DNA from: Pseudomonadota bacterium
GTDB taxonomy: Bacteria; Myxococcota_A; Polyangia; Haliangiales; Haliangiaceae
Length of the DNA stretch: 64,000 nucleotides
Direction: 5' to 3'
Assembly (NCBI GenBank): GCA_023386455.1
Contig: JAEWJO010000803.1
Coordinates: forward strand, 1-64,000
Shown here piece by piece: positions 51,444 to 60,526 of the stretch. The first letter of the stretch is position 1, and each line of letters opens with the position of its first letter. The notes below the pieces were generated by a model, which saw only the letters and a list, made by a program, of their open reading frames with translations, made no database searches and was not told the origin of the DNA. The translations under genes were made by a program, and so were the position numbers.

Positions 51444-53707
51444 TACTGTTGAGGCTCCCGTTCTGCGGCGTACGCTGGTGCTCCCTCGGCGCGGCGCACG
51501 CGGCAGCCGCAGACCTTGTACTGCGGGATCTTGCTGATCGGATCCTGCGCGGCGACGGTCAGCTTGTTCGCGCTCTTCTCGCCGCCCCAGTGGTACGGGA
51601 TGAACACCGTGTCGGGACGGATCGTCGTGACGACCTGCGCGCGGACGGTGATCGCGCCGCGCCGGGTCTCGCATGTCGCCCAGTCGCCGTCGGCGATCGC
51701 GAGCTTCTCGGCGAGACGCGGGTGCAGCTCGAGGCGCGGCTCCGGGTACTGCTTGACGAGCGGACCGATCCGGCGCGTCTGCGTGCCCGACAGGAACTGA
51801 CTGACGACCCGGCCGGTCGTCAGGAACAGCGGATACTCCTCGCTGACATCGTCGACGGCGACACGGTAGTCGGCGACGTTGAACCGCGCCTTGCCGTCCG
51901 GGAAGTAGAACGGACCGGCGCCCTTGGCCACCGGGTTGTAGCTGCCCGGCTCGAACAGCCGCGGCGTGCCGGGATGCTCGACCGGCTCGCCGGACTTCGG
52001 ATCGTGGCTGTAGCAGGGCCAGAACACGCCCATCTGTGCGTCGATCTTCTCGTAGGTGATGCCGGAGTAGTCGGCGACGCCACCCTTGCTCGCGATCCGC
52101 AGCTCCTCGAAGATCTCGCGCGAGCTCGCGAACTGAAAGCCGTGCGGGCGATCGAGCGCGCGAGCCAGATCCTGGATGATGCGCCAGTCCTGGCGCGCCT
52201 CGCCGGGACACTCGACGGCCTGGTTGATCTTGATGACGCGACCTTCGACCTGCGTCACCGTGCCTTCGTCCTCCTCCTGCAGGCTGCCGGGCAAGACGAT
52301 GTCGGCGTGGCGCGCGGTGTCGCTGAGGAAGAAGTCGATCGCGACGAACAGCTCGAGCTTCTCGAGGGCGCGCGTCACGAACTGGTTGTCGGGCAGCGAG
52401 ACCTTCGGGTTGAAGCAGATCGCGATCATCGCCTTGATCTCGCCGGCGTCGATCTTGCGGAACAGCTCGTACGCGTCGACGCCCGGGCCTGGAAGCTCCG
52501 CCTCGTCGATCTTCCACACGCTCGCGATGTACTTGCGGTGCTCGGGGTTCGCGATCTCGCGCCAGCCGGGGAGCTGGTCGCACTTCTGGCCGTGCTCGCG
52601 TCCGCCCTGGCCGTTTGCCTGGCCGACGATCGTGCCGTAGCCGCTCTTCGACTTGCCGATCCGCCCCGTCGCGAGCACGAGGTTGATCGTGCCGAGCGCG
52701 TTCTGCACGCCGTTCGAGTGATGCTCGATCCCGCGCGCGTGGAACAGGAAGCTCGACTTCGCGGTGCCCCACAGCTCCGCGGCCTTGCGGAGCGAACGCT
52801 CGGGGACGCCGGTGACCTCCGCGGTGCGCGCGACCGGCCACTGCTTGCAGTACTCCTCGACCGCCTCGAACCCGACGGTGTGCTGCGCGATGAAGTCGCG
52901 GTCGATCCAGCCCTGCTCGATCATGAGACCGAGCACGCCGGCAAACAGCGCCGCATCGCGGCCGGGCCGCACGGGCAGGTACAGATCGCAGGTCCGCGCG
53001 ACCGGCGTGATCCGCGGGTCCTGGACGATGATCTTGGCGCCCATCTCGCGCGCCTGCCAGATGTAGTTCGTCGTGATCGGCGAGCACTCGGCGACGTTCG
53101 ATCCGGCGACCCAGATGACGTCGGTGCCGACCATGTCGGACCACGGATTCGTCGTCCGATCGATCCCGAACGCCTTCTTGTTCGCCGCGCCCGCGCTCAC
53201 CATGCACAGCCGGCCGTTGTAGTCGATGAACGGTGTCTTCAGGCAGACGCGCGCGAACTTGCCGAGCAGGTAGGTCTTCTCGGTCGTCAGGCTCGCGCCG
53301 CCGAGCATCGCGACCGATGCGTTGCCGTGCGCCTTCTGGATCCGCGCGATCTCGTTCGCGACCTGCTGGATCGCGGCGTCGTATCCCATCGGGCTGAAGC
53401 CGCCGGCCGCGGCCGGATCGCGCCGCAGTGCCGTGACGAGTCGATCGGGATGCGAGCCCTGGAGGTAGCGCTTGACGCCCTTGGGGCACAGCATGCCGCG
53501 GTTGAACGGGAAGTCCTCCCACGGCTCGAACCCGATCACCTCGTTGCCGCGCACCTTGAGCTGGATCCCGCACTGCTGGCCACAGAAGCAGCAATGCGTC
53601 TTCACCAGCTTGTCGGGCACCTCCTCGGTTCCACCCCTCGTACGGGCAGAGAGGTGCGGGCCAAAGGCGCGTGTGATCGCGAGGTCGTCGACGGGGAGCT
53701 TGGACAT
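51443..53707 (-). CDS. Molybdopterin oxidoreductase of the NapA/NasC/NarB type
   Basis: A 754-residue enzyme. The N-terminal [4Fe-4S] motif is C39-x2-C42-x3-C46 with C74 before PKG. The Mo ligand region reads GRLCMVSA (C168), like the Cys-Met-x-Ser motif of NapA, NasC and NarB rather than the selenocysteine or Ser types. There is no twin-arginine signal, so it is cytoplasmic or held at the inner membrane face. With the FeS, Rieske and heme b-like partners a respiratory nitrate reductase is the leading guess, but formate or another substrate is not excluded. Confidence 0.8.
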   Translation of the reverse strand: MSKLPVDDLAITRAFGPHLSARTRGGTEEVPDKLVKTHCCFCGQQCGIQLKVRGNEVIGFEPWEDFPFNRGMLCPKGVKRYLQGSHPDRLVTALRRDPAAAGGFSPMGYDAAIQQVANEIARIQKAHGNASVAMLGGASLTTEKTYLLGKFARVCLKTPFIDYNGRLCMVSAGAANKKAFGIDRTTNPWSDMVGTDVIWVAGSNVAECSPITTNYIWQAREMGAKIIVQDPRITPVARTCDLYLPVRPGRDAALFAGVLGLMIEQGWIDRDFIAQHTVGFEAVEEYCKQWPVARTAEVTGVPERSLRKAAELWGTAKSSFLFHARGIEHHSNGVQNALGTINLVLATGRIGKSKSGYGTIVGQANGQGGREHGQKCDQLPGWREIANPEHRKYIASVWKIDEAELPGPGVDAYELFRKIDAGEIKAMIAICFNPKVSLPDNQFVTRALEKLELFVAIDFFLSDTARHADIVLPGSLQEEDEGTVTQVEGRVIKINQAVECPGEARQDWRIIQDLARALDRPHGFQFASSREIFEELRIASKGGVADYSGITYEKIDAQMGVFWPCYSHDPKSGEPVEHPGTPRLFEPGSYNPVAKGAGPFYFPDGKARFNVADYRVAVDDVSEEYPLFLTTGRVVSQFLSGTQTRRIGPLVKQYPEPRLELHPRLAEKLAIADGDWATCETRRGAITVRAQVVTTIRPDTVFIPYHWGGEKSANKLTVAAQDPISKIPQYKVCGCRVRRAEGAPAYAAEREPQQ

Positions 53708-53709
53708 GG

Positions 53710-54750
53710 TCAGGCCGATTCGATCCAGAGGCCGCCCTGCGCGAGCCCGAACAGCGCGCGCCGGCATGCCGGGCAGATTTCTTGATAGTGGCTGGCGCGG
53801 CTGTTCGAGACCTCGTAGCGGAACCCGAGCTCGCGCTCGACGGTGATGAGGTCGCGCACCATCTGCGCCGACGCGAACGGCCGGTCGCAGCGCTTGCAGC
53901 GTGCCTGCTCGCCGCGCTCTCCCTCGTCCTTGTAGAAGCCGACGCCGAGCTGCGCCGGGCGCTGGAAGATGTGGAAGAACTTGCCGAACGGCAGCCACAG
54001 CAGTGTGACGATCACCGTGACCGCGTGCAGGATCGCGAGGAAGTCGTACGCGTAGCCGCGCAGCCACGTGTAGCTCATCGTCAGCATGAGACCTGTGATG
54101 CTGATCGCGGCGAGGAGCACGAGCGGCAGGATGTCCTCGGCGAACTGCTGCACCGCCTCGGCGCCGCGATCGCGCATGCGGCGACGAAACGCGAGCATGA
54201 CGCCGGCGAGCACGAGGAACGACGCCCACACGAGCCCGTGGAACGTGATGAACGCCGGCACCGAGTCGACCGGGAACTCGCCCGCGGCGAACCCGAACAG
54301 GTACGTGCGATACGTGTCGAGGCGTCCCGGCACGGTCTCGAAGTGGATCCAGCCCCACACGAGCGGGAACGTGATCGCGGCGCCGAGCAGGCAGCCCCAC
54401 ATCAGGAGGAAGTGAGCGAGCCCGCGCGCGACTCCCCGCCGGAAGATGAAGCGGTTGAGCCCGACCTCGACGACGGCGCGCTTCGCGAACCGCCACGTGT
54501 TCCGCACGAACCGGCTCGGCGACAGAAACGCGCGCCAGCCGCGCCGCCAGTACATGCGCGTCGGCGGGCGGCGGAGCCACATCGCGTAGCGGTAGGTGAT
54601 CCCGAACGTCGCGAACAGCGTCGCGAACGTGTAGCCGACGAGCGCCGCGTCGAAGTGGGCGAGGTTGCGCGAGCCGAGCACGATCAGCGCCGCCAGCACG
54701 AGCGTGAACAAGGCGCCCCACCACGCGGCTCGCAGCGCGTCTCGGTTCAT
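53710..54750 (-). CDS. Cytochrome b-like membrane subunit (NarI-like) with C-terminal zinc-ribbon-like domain
   Basis: A 346-residue protein with about six membrane helices carrying several His residues (for example [42 protein letters not shown] in part), which fits a heme b quinol-oxidising anchor such as NarI. The tail (about 290-346) has CKRC and CPAC pairs, an unusual metal-ribbon addition. It is the first gene of the operon. The start at 54750 gives a short basic N-terminus. Confidence 0.72.
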   Translation of the reverse strand: MNRDALRAAWWGALFTLVLAALIVLGSRNLAHFDAALVGYTFATLFATFGITYRYAMWLRRPPTRMYWRRGWRAFLSPSRFVRNTWRFAKRAVVEVGLNRFIFRRGVARGLAHFLLMWGCLLGAAITFPLVWGWIHFETVPGRLDTYRTYLFGFAAGEFPVDSVPAFITFHGLVWASFLVLAGVMLAFRRRMRDRGAEAVQQFAEDILPLVLLAAISITGLMLTMSYTWLRGYAYDFLAILHAVTVIVTLLWLPFGKFFHIFQRPAQLGVGFYKDEGERGEQARCKRCDRPFASAQMVRDLITVERELGFRYEVSNSRASHYQEICPACRRALFGLAQGGLWIESA

Positions 54751-54894
54751 GTGCCCATCTTGCCCCAAATTGCGGGATCGGGCTCCGCTCCCGCACCTGC
54801 ATACGAGAGCGCGGGGTGAGGCCGATCGTCGCGCGACGGGCAAGTAGCGGTTCGCCGCGAGCCTCGACGACAGAACGTCGCGTACGCTAGGCCG

Positions 54895-55380
54895 GTGCCC
54901 GGCGCGATTGCATCGTTTCTCGAGCGCGACCACGCCCGTCTCGACGAGCTGCTGAGCCGCGCGTCGAGCGGTACTCACGTCGACGTCGCCGCGTATGAAG
55001 AGTTCCGCGCCGGCCTCCTGCGCCACATCGCGATCGAGGAGAAGGTGCTGTTCGCCGAGGCGCGTGCGCGGCGGGGACCGCTACCGAAGGCTCCGCAGAT
55101 CCGCGCCGACCACGCGGCACTCGCCTCGCTGCTCGTGCCGACCCCGACGCACGCCTTGCTGGCGAAGATCCGCGAGGTGCTCGCCGAGCACAATCCGCTC
55201 GAGGAGGGCGCGCACGGACTCTACGAGGTGTGCGAGCAGATCATCGGCGACGACGTCGGTGCGGTCCTCGTTCGCATGCACGAGATTCCCGCCGTCCGGG
55301 TCGCGGAGCACGTCGACGAGCCGCGAATTCACGAGCACATCGAGCGCATGCTCGTCGCGCGGCGGCAGCCGCACCCCTAA
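54895..55380 (+). CDS. Hemerythrin-like domain protein
   Basis: A 161-residue helical protein starting with GTG at 54895: [41 protein letters not shown] and [16 protein letters not shown] are hemerythrin-type ligand segments. It is divergent from the molybdenum oxidoreductase operon and convergent with a small membrane protein gene (4-base stop overlap). Confidence 0.75.
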   Translation: MPGAIASFLERDHARLDELLSRASSGTHVDVAAYEEFRAGLLRHIAIEEKVLFAEARARRGPLPKAPQIRADHAALASLLVPTPTHALLAKIREVLAEHNPLEEGAHGLYEVCEQIIGDDVGAVLVRMHEIPAVRVAEHVDEPRIHEHIERMLVARRQPHP

Positions 55381-55790
55381 CGGGTGTCTCGCAGGTACGA
55401 CGTCAGAGACAGCACGACGAGGCCGGCGCCGGCGATCAGCGGCTGGAGGAACGAGACGAAGCCGATGACCGAGACCTGGATGACGATCCAGCCGAGCATC
55501 GTGACGCCGGCGGCGGATGCGAGCGCGAGCTGGAGAGGCGACCGGCCGAGCATCGCGAGGGCGCCGAGCAGGCTCGAGCCGCCGACGAACACGAACAGGA
55601 TCAGGCTCGGCACGAAGTACGTCCTGAACGGCGTGCCCGCGAGCCACTCGATCGGAACGCCCTTCGCGCCGACCATGCCGTAGTAGCCGCCGCCGAACGC
55701 GTTCAGCGCGACGAGGCCGAGCACGGCCGCGAGCACGATGCGTGCTGCCTTCGGATGCCGCGGAGCGAGAGCGTGCGATGCGACCGGCAT
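55377..55790 (-). CDS. Small four-helix membrane protein
   Basis: A 137-residue protein with four membrane helices (about 18-40, 55-75, 80-100, 105-125) and few polar residues. No family recognised. It has an excellent sigma54 promoter and an exact palindrome upstream, which fixes the start at 55790. Confidence 0.7.
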   Translation of the reverse strand: MPVASHALAPRHPKAARIVLAAVLGLVALNAFGGGYYGMVGAKGVPIEWLAGTPFRTYFVPSLILFVFVGGSSLLGALAMLGRSPLQLALASAAGVTMLGWIVIQVSVIGFVSFLQPLIAGAGLVVLSLTSYLRDTR

Positions 55791-55802
55791 TGTTCGGCAG
55801 GG

Positions 55803-55818
55803 AGCAAGGCGCATGCCG
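55803..55818 (-). promoter_or_regulatory. Sigma54 -24/-12 promoter of the small membrane gene
   Basis: Minus strand CGGCATGCGCCTTGCT, GG-N10-GC with perfect CTTGCT. Predicted start 55792, 2 bases before the ATG. Confidence 0.7.
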
Positions 55819-55837
55819 GCACGGCTCGCGTGGATTC

Positions 55838-55852
55838 GCGCAGCGTTTGCGC
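55838..55852. promoter_or_regulatory. Candidate activator-binding palindrome, exact GCGCA-N5-TGCGC
   Basis: GCGCA-GCGTT-TGCGC, centred 53 bases upstream of the predicted start 55792, just after the stop of the DUF4389 gene. Confidence 0.6.
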
Positions 55853-55858
55853 GCCGGC

Positions 55859-56476
55859 TCAGACTCGATGCTCGAGCCCGATGCGGGTGGTCTCGTCGAC
55901 GCCGGTATCGACGGAAAATGGCGGGTACTCCTCGACGAGCGACGCGTGGTACGCGACGAGCCGGGCGTTCCAGCGCAGGATCCCGCGCTGGAATGCGAGC
56001 AGCGACTGCGGCACCGACTCGGTGAACAGCACGGCGAACGCGGCGACGATCCAGAGCAACCAGCCGACGCACCACAGGAGCGAGAGCACGAGGCCGCTCG
56101 GGATCGACGTGATGAATCGCAGCAGTGCCGAACCGACCGTCGGCGTACCGGTGAACCGGATCACGCCGCGGACCGGGCGCGCGGTCTCGGTCGGGAACGT
56201 ATCGACGAGGATCGCGTTGAACGCCCACACGCCGAGGAGCCACTCGAGGCCGCGCCAGATCTTCGGCGCATCCTCCCGGAGGTAGCGCTCGGGTCCGTGC
56301 GTCGAGATCGCGATCGCGGCGACGAGCGGCAACACCCCGTACAGCGCGCCGACGAACCAGCCGGCGGTGAACCCGAGCCAGCCGAGCACCGCCGACAGCA
56401 GGATCCGGACGAGGAGCTGGATGCGCTCGAACCGCGGTGGCGACGTGACCTCGAACTGCACGGGATAGCCGCTCAT
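55859..56476 (-). CDS. DUF4389 membrane protein
   Basis: A 205-residue protein with DUF4389-type layout: a beta-rich opening (SGYPVQFEVTSPPRFERIQLL), two hydrophobic helices, a middle loop with WNARLVAYHASLVEEYPPF near the end and TRPVRGVIRF. Function unknown. The promoter at 56489-56504 fixes the start. Confidence 0.78.
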   Translation of the reverse strand: MSGYPVQFEVTSPPRFERIQLLVRILLSAVLGWLGFTAGWFVGALYGVLPLVAAIAISTHGPERYLREDAPKIWRGLEWLLGVWAFNAILVDTFPTETARPVRGVIRFTGTPTVGSALLRFITSIPSGLVLSLLWCVGWLLWIVAAFAVLFTESVPQSLLAFQRGILRWNARLVAYHASLVEEYPPFSVDTGVDETTRIGLEHRV

Positions 56477-56488
56477 GTCTCGACGAGC

Positions 56489-56504
56489 AGCAAGCGATGT
56501 GCCG
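56489..56504 (-). promoter_or_regulatory. Sigma54 -24/-12 promoter of the DUF4389 gene
   Basis: Minus strand CGGCACATCGCTTGCT, GG-N10-GC with perfect CTTGCT. Predicted start 56478, 2 bases before the ATG at 56476. Confidence 0.7.
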
Positions 56505-56523
56505 GGTACATCCCGGCGGTTTC

Positions 56524-56538
56524 GCGCAGTGACTGCGA
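56524..56538. promoter_or_regulatory. Candidate activator-binding palindrome, near-exact
   Basis: GCGCA-GTGAC-TGCGA differs from the consensus in one base. Centre 53 bases from the DUF4389 start and 82 from the flavodoxin start. Confidence 0.5.
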
Positions 56539-56562
56539 CGAGGGCCCGTCGTGCGCATGCCG

Positions 56563-56581
56563 TGCGCGAACGACCCGCGGG
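56563..56581 (+). repeat. 19-base repeat upstream of a sigma54 promoter, copy 2
   Basis: Identical to 13228-13246 and at the same distance from the -24 GG of its promoter. Confidence 0.7.
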
Positions 56582-56586
56582 TTTCG

Positions 56587-56602
56587 CGGTATGCGGCTTG
56601 CT
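56587..56602 (+). promoter_or_regulatory. Sigma54 -24/-12 promoter of the flavodoxin-like gene
   Basis: CGGTATGCGGCTTGCT, GG-N10-GC with perfect CTTGCT. Predicted start 56613, 2 bases before the ATG at 56615. Confidence 0.7.
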
Positions 56603-56614
56603 GTAGCAGGAGGC

Positions 56615-57184
56615 ATGCATCCTCCGGCACCGCCGACTTGCGTCCTGGTGACCTACGGATCTCGCCGCGGTGGGACCGCCGAGATTGCAGAGCGGATCGC
56701 GGAGACGCTCCGCGAGCTCGGCCGGTCGGCCGACTGTCTGCCGGCGGCCGAGGTCACGGACCTCGCTCGCTACGGTGCCGTGATCGTCGGCGGCTCACTC
56801 TATGCGAGCCGGTGGCACCGGGACGCGAGGCGGTTCGTGAAGCGGCACACCGCGGCGCTCGCCCAGCGTCCGGTGTGGATGTTCTCGAGCGGGCCTCTCG
56901 ATGCGAGCGCCGTCGAGCGCGTGATCCCACCGGTGCGCCAGGTCGCGTCGCTGATCGCGCGCGTGCGAGCGCGGTCGCACGCGACGTTCGGAGGCAGGCT
57001 CGTCCGCGAACCGAGCGGCTTCATCGCCGCCGCGATGGCGAAGAAGCTCGCGGGCGACTGGCGCGACTGGGAGCAGGTGCGGCGATGGGCGCGCGAGATC
57101 GCGATCGCGCTCGACACCGAACGGGAGTCGCCGCCGATTTCCGCTGACACCGCGCCCGCAGCCAGCGACGGACCGATGACCTGA
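56615..57184 (+). CDS. Flavodoxin / HemG-like protein
   Basis: A 189-residue flavodoxin fold: the FMN phosphate loop VTYGSRRGGTAEIAERI near residue 12, AVIVGGSLYASRWHRDARRFV, and VWMFSSGPLD. The order resembles menaquinone-dependent protoporphyrinogen oxidase HemG, but flavodoxin domain proteins of other roles look alike. Electron transfer at low oxygen is likely. The CoA transferase gene follows by 14 bases. Confidence 0.75.
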   Translation: MHPPAPPTCVLVTYGSRRGGTAEIAERIAETLRELGRSADCLPAAEVTDLARYGAVIVGGSLYASRWHRDARRFVKRHTAALAQRPVWMFSSGPLDASAVERVIPPVRQVASLIARVRARSHATFGGRLVREPSGFIAAAMAKKLAGDWRDWEQVRRWAREIAIALDTERESPPISADTAPAASDGPMT

Positions 57185-57198
57185 CCTACGATGCAGGC

Positions 57199-58494
57199 AT
57201 GGCACTCGATGTAAATTGGACGTCGCGCGCGGTCTCCGCCGAGGACGTCGTTCGCCACGTGCCGTCGGGCGCGCGGGTGTTCGTGCACGGCGCGGCGGCG
57301 ACACCGGTACCGCTGCTCGACGCGCTCGCGGCGCGCACCGACGTCGAAGGCGTTTCGCTCTATCACCTTCACACCGAGGGCACGTCGTCGTTCGTCGCGC
57401 CGGAGGTCGCCGGCCGGTTGCGATCGGTGTCGTTCTTCGCCGGCTCCGCCGCGAGGAGCGCGATCGCCCAGGGCCGCGCCGACTTCCTACCGGTGTTCCT
57501 CTCGGACATTCCGGACCTGTTCGTCTCGGGATCCATTCCGCTCGACGTCGCGATCGTCCAGCTCTCTCCGCCCGATCGTCATGGCATGTGCTCGCTCGGC
57601 ACCTCGATCGACGCGGCGCGCGGTGGCGTCGACAGCGCACGCATCGTGCTCGCCGAGATCAACGACCGCATGCCGCGGACTCATGGGAACGGCTCGGTAC
57701 CGCTCGCGCGCGTCCACGCGTTCGTCCGCACGAGCCGGCCGCTGCCGGAAGCGGTCTGCGCGCCCGCGTCGCCGGTCGAGCAGCGGATCGCCGAGCTGAT
57801 CGCCGATCTCGTCGAGGACGGCGCGACGCTGCAGGCCGGCATCGGTGCGATCCCGAATGCGGTGCTCGCGCGGCTCGGCGATCGTCACGACCTCGGTGTC
57901 CACACCGAGATGTTCTCCGACGGAATGATCCCGCTGATCGAGGGAGGCGTGATCACGAACCGGCGCAAGGCGGTGCATCCCGATCGGACGGTGACGAGCT
58001 TCGTGAACGGCACGCGTGCGTTGTTCGACTTCATCGACGACAACCCGACGATCGAGTTTCATGGCTGCGATCGCACGAACGATCCGGGCCTCATCCGCAA
58101 GAACGACAAGGTCGTCGCGATCAACTCCGCGCTCGAGGTCGACCTGACGGGCCAGGTCTGCGCCGACTCGATCGGCCATCGCATCTACTCGGGCATCGGC
58201 GGCCAGATGGACTTCCTGCGCGGTGCCGCGCTGTCCCGTGGCGGGAAGCCGATCATCGCGTTGCCGTCGACGGCCGCGAACGGGACCATCTCCCGGATCA
58301 CCGCCGAGCTCAAGCCCGGTGCCGGCGTCGTCACGACGCGCGGCCACGTGCACTGGGTCGTCACCGAGTACGGTGCGCGCAACCTGCACGGCCTGACGCT
58401 GCGCGAGCGTGCAGAGGCGCTGATCGAGCTGGCGCATCCCGACGTGCGCGGTGACCTGCGCGAGACGGTAGCGGCGATCCGACACTTCACCTGA
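57199..58494 (+). CDS. Acetyl-CoA hydrolase/transferase family protein (4-hydroxybutyrate CoA-transferase-like)
   Basis: A 431-residue class I CoA transferase. The catalytic Glu lies in GVHTEMFSDGM; conserved blocks include GATLQAGIGAIPNAVL and SGIGGQMDFLRGAALSRGG, with the final TEYGARNLHGLTLRERA. It moves CoA between acetyl-CoA and an organic acid, typical of fermentative or storage-polymer metabolism. Its 3' end overlaps the convergent SDR gene by 8 bases. Confidence 0.83.
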   Translation: MALDVNWTSRAVSAEDVVRHVPSGARVFVHGAAATPVPLLDALAARTDVEGVSLYHLHTEGTSSFVAPEVAGRLRSVSFFAGSAARSAIAQGRADFLPVFLSDIPDLFVSGSIPLDVAIVQLSPPDRHGMCSLGTSIDAARGGVDSARIVLAEINDRMPRTHGNGSVPLARVHAFVRTSRPLPEAVCAPASPVEQRIAELIADLVEDGATLQAGIGAIPNAVLARLGDRHDLGVHTEMFSDGMIPLIEGGVITNRRKAVHPDRTVTSFVNGTRALFDFIDDNPTIEFHGCDRTNDPGLIRKNDKVVAINSALEVDLTGQVCADSIGHRIYSGIGGQMDFLRGAALSRGGKPIIALPSTAANGTISRITAELKPGAGVVTTRGHVHWVVTEYGARNLHGLTLRERAEALIELAHPDVRGDLRETVAAIRHFT

Positions 58495-59473
58495 GCGCGG
58501 CGTCGCGCTCGGCATGGCCGCGCAGGAAGCGCGACCACCACGGGTCGGGCCAGCGCACGGAGGTACGCGGCGTGTAGCCGAGGACCTCGGCCGCACGCGT
58601 TCCGTCGAGGACGCCGCCGAAGTGAAAGCGGCGCAGGTTCATGTCGTAGCGAAAGTCGAAGCCCGCGACGACGCGGCGCAGGCCGTAGAGCGGCGACATC
58701 AGCGGACCCGGGACCGGGATGTCGACGCGTCCGCTCTCCGCGATCGCCGCGGAGAGTGGCAGCGTGTCGTGGCCGGGGATGTTGAAGATGCCGGTCGCAT
58801 CGCTGCGGAGCGCCAGCTCGATCGCGCGGGTGGCGTCCTCGACGCCGAGCACGTTCAGCATCGGATCGAAGCCGAGCGGCCGGAAGCAGACGCGCGACTG
58901 GAGGTAGTCCCAGAGCTGGCTGCCGGTGCCCGGCGCGACGATCTCGGCGCAGCGAAGCACGCTGATCGCGGGTGGTCCGGCGAGCCGCGCGCAGACCGTC
59001 AGGTCGGCCTCGACGCGGTCGCGGATCCACTGCGGCGCGAGCGGATCGAAGTCGAGCGGCGAGTCCTCGTCGACGAGATCCGACGTTCCGTGTCGGAGCG
59101 CGTAGATCTCGGCGAAGCTGCGATAGACGAAGCGACGGATCGTCGGGTGATCGGCGCATGCGAGCACGAGCTCGCGCGTCGACTCGACGTTCTGGGCGTG
59201 GATCGCCGGGCCGGTGTCGGCGCTGCGCCGATGGTGGATGCCGTGGACGACGGCATCGATCCCCGCGCGGCGAACCGGCCCCCAGACGAGGTCGCGTAGC
59301 GCGCGGGGGCGCGCGAGGTCCGTGGTGTACGTGACGAGCTTGGGGTGCGGCGCGTGCGTCGACTCGGACGGGCGATGGACCGCGAGCACGAGGTCGACGT
59401 CGGCGGCCGCGAGCAGGCTCTCGACCAGGGCCATGCCGAGCGTCGCGCTCGCACCGGTGACCATCACCCTCAT
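58487..59473 (-). CDS. NAD(P)-dependent epimerase/dehydratase-like SDR
   Basis: A 328-residue extended SDR: MVTGASATLGMALVESL (nucleotide-binding, replacing the usual GxxGxxG by GASATLG), a Tyr/Lys-type active region near YRSFAEIYALR, and VLGVEDATRAIELAL. Coupled to an acyltransferase gene (ATGA), so lipid or sugar modification is possible. Substrate unknown. Confidence 0.75.
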   Translation of the reverse strand: MRVMVTGASATLGMALVESLLAAADVDLVLAVHRPSESTHAPHPKLVTYTTDLARPRALRDLVWGPVRRAGIDAVVHGIHHRRSADTGPAIHAQNVESTRELVLACADHPTIRRFVYRSFAEIYALRHGTSDLVDEDSPLDFDPLAPQWIRDRVEADLTVCARLAGPPAISVLRCAEIVAPGTGSQLWDYLQSRVCFRPLGFDPMLNVLGVEDATRAIELALRSDATGIFNIPGHDTLPLSAAIAESGRVDIPVPGPLMSPLYGLRRVVAGFDFRYDMNLRRFHFGGVLDGTRAAEVLGYTPRTSVRWPDPWWSRFLRGHAERDAALR

Positions 59474-60264
59474 CGAAACACTCCATCGCGTGCCCGGAGC
59501 GCGCCGGCGATGAGCGCCTCGAGCGCCTCGCGCACCCTGGCGGCGGCACGCGCGACGAGCTCCGGATCGGCGGCATCCTCGGCGGTGTGTCCGCGATGGA
59601 GCTCGATCGGCGCGCCGTAGACGATCCGGACGTGCGCCGGCAGCGGCAGCGGCGACGCGGGAATCGGGAGGTACGGCGCCCCGAACATGCGAAGCGGCAG
59701 CTTCGCGAGCAGCGGCCAGCTCTCCTCGGCGCCGATGATCGCGGCGGGCACGACCGGGGCGGCGAACCGGATCGCGTGCTCGGCAAAGCCGACGCGCCAG
59801 TCCTGCAGCCGGTAGCGATCGCGATACGGCTTCGCCGGCCCGGTGACGCCCTCCGGGAAGATCACCAGCAACTCGTCGCGCAGCAGCAGGCGGCGCACGT
59901 TCGCGCGCGTGCCGCTGATCGCACCCATGCGCGCCAGGAACGCGCTGACGAGCGGGAGTCGGGGCACGAAGTGGTCGGCGACGGGCCGCGGGATCCGAGG
60001 CGGATCGGATCGCCGCACGAGATCGAGGCAGAGCAGCGCGCCGTCGACGGGCAAGAAGCCGCCGTGGTTCGCGACCACGATCGTCGGACCGCGCGCGGGC
60101 AGGTGCTCGATGCCCGACGACTCGACCCGGAAGTATCGCTCGTAGAGCGGCGCGACGAGGTCGACGACCGCCGCGAGGCTGCGAGGGTCGAGGCCGAACA
60201 CGTCATAGCCGCGTCCCTCGTCGTAGAACGGAGCGGCATTGCCGAGTCGTGCGAGCGAGTCCAT
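59470..60264 (-). CDS. PlsC-like 1-acyl-glycerophosphate acyltransferase
   Basis: A 264-residue protein of the LPLAT family: VVANHGGFLPVDGALL (the NHxGxxPxD version of the acyltransferase motif), GAISGTRANVRRLL, LLVIFPEGVTG (FPEG motif) and FAAPVVPAAIIG. No clear membrane helices. It would acylate a glycerophosphate or similar acceptor; DosR-type regulons also contain acyltransferases for storage lipid. The start is 5 bases after a predicted sigma54 start. Confidence 0.8.
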   Translation of the reverse strand: MDSLARLGNAAPFYDEGRGYDVFGLDPRSLAAVVDLVAPLYERYFRVESSGIEHLPARGPTIVVANHGGFLPVDGALLCLDLVRRSDPPRIPRPVADHFVPRLPLVSAFLARMGAISGTRANVRRLLLRDELLVIFPEGVTGPAKPYRDRYRLQDWRVGFAEHAIRFAAPVVPAAIIGAEESWPLLAKLPLRMFGAPYLPIPASPLPLPAHVRIVYGAPIELHRGHTAEDAADPELVARAAARVREALEALIAGALRARDGVFR

Positions 60265-60279
60265 TTCCGCTCGGCACGT

Positions 60280-60295
60280 AGCAAGACGCGGGCCC
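60280..60295 (-). promoter_or_regulatory. Sigma54 -24/-12 promoter of the PlsC-SDR pair
   Basis: Minus strand GGGCCCGCGTCTTGCT, GG-N10-GC with perfect CTTGCT. Predicted start 60269, 5 bases before the ATG. Confidence 0.6.
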
Positions 60296-60370
60296 CTGGG
60301 CGCGGGCCGAGGCAGCTCGTCGCGACGCCATGCGCGTCACGGGTGCAGCGTACGGGCCAGCACGCAGGAT

Positions 60371-60385
60371 GCGCAGGGCTTGCGC
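60371..60385. promoter_or_regulatory. Candidate activator-binding palindrome, exact GCGCA-N5-TGCGC
   Basis: GCGCA-GGGCT-TGCGC lies in the 262-base gap between the PlsC gene and the universal stress protein gene. It is 109 and 147 bases from the two predicted starts, farther than the typical 53 or 62-64. Confidence 0.55.
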
Positions 60386-60498
60386 ATCGATCGGTGGCCG
60401 CGCGAGACCTGCGCGAAATCTCCGGCGGCGGCCCCGGAAATACGGGCGAAGGTCGAGCGATGTGGGAGCGGTTGCCCCGCGCGCAGGCCCAGCCGAGC

Positions 60499-60514
60499 TG
60501 GCCGCGACGTTGCA
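60499..60514 (+). promoter_or_regulatory. Sigma54 -24/-12 promoter of the universal stress protein gene
   Basis: TGGCCGCGACGTTGCA, GG-N10-GC with perfect TTGCA. Predicted start 60525, 2 bases before the ATG at 60527. Confidence 0.7.
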
Positions 60515-60526
60515 GCAGGGAACGGC

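Noticed and set aside
54750..54770. GG-N10-GC on the minus strand directly before the cytochrome b-like gene
   Set aside because: The -12 box would lie only 2 bases before the start codon, so transcription would begin inside the gene.
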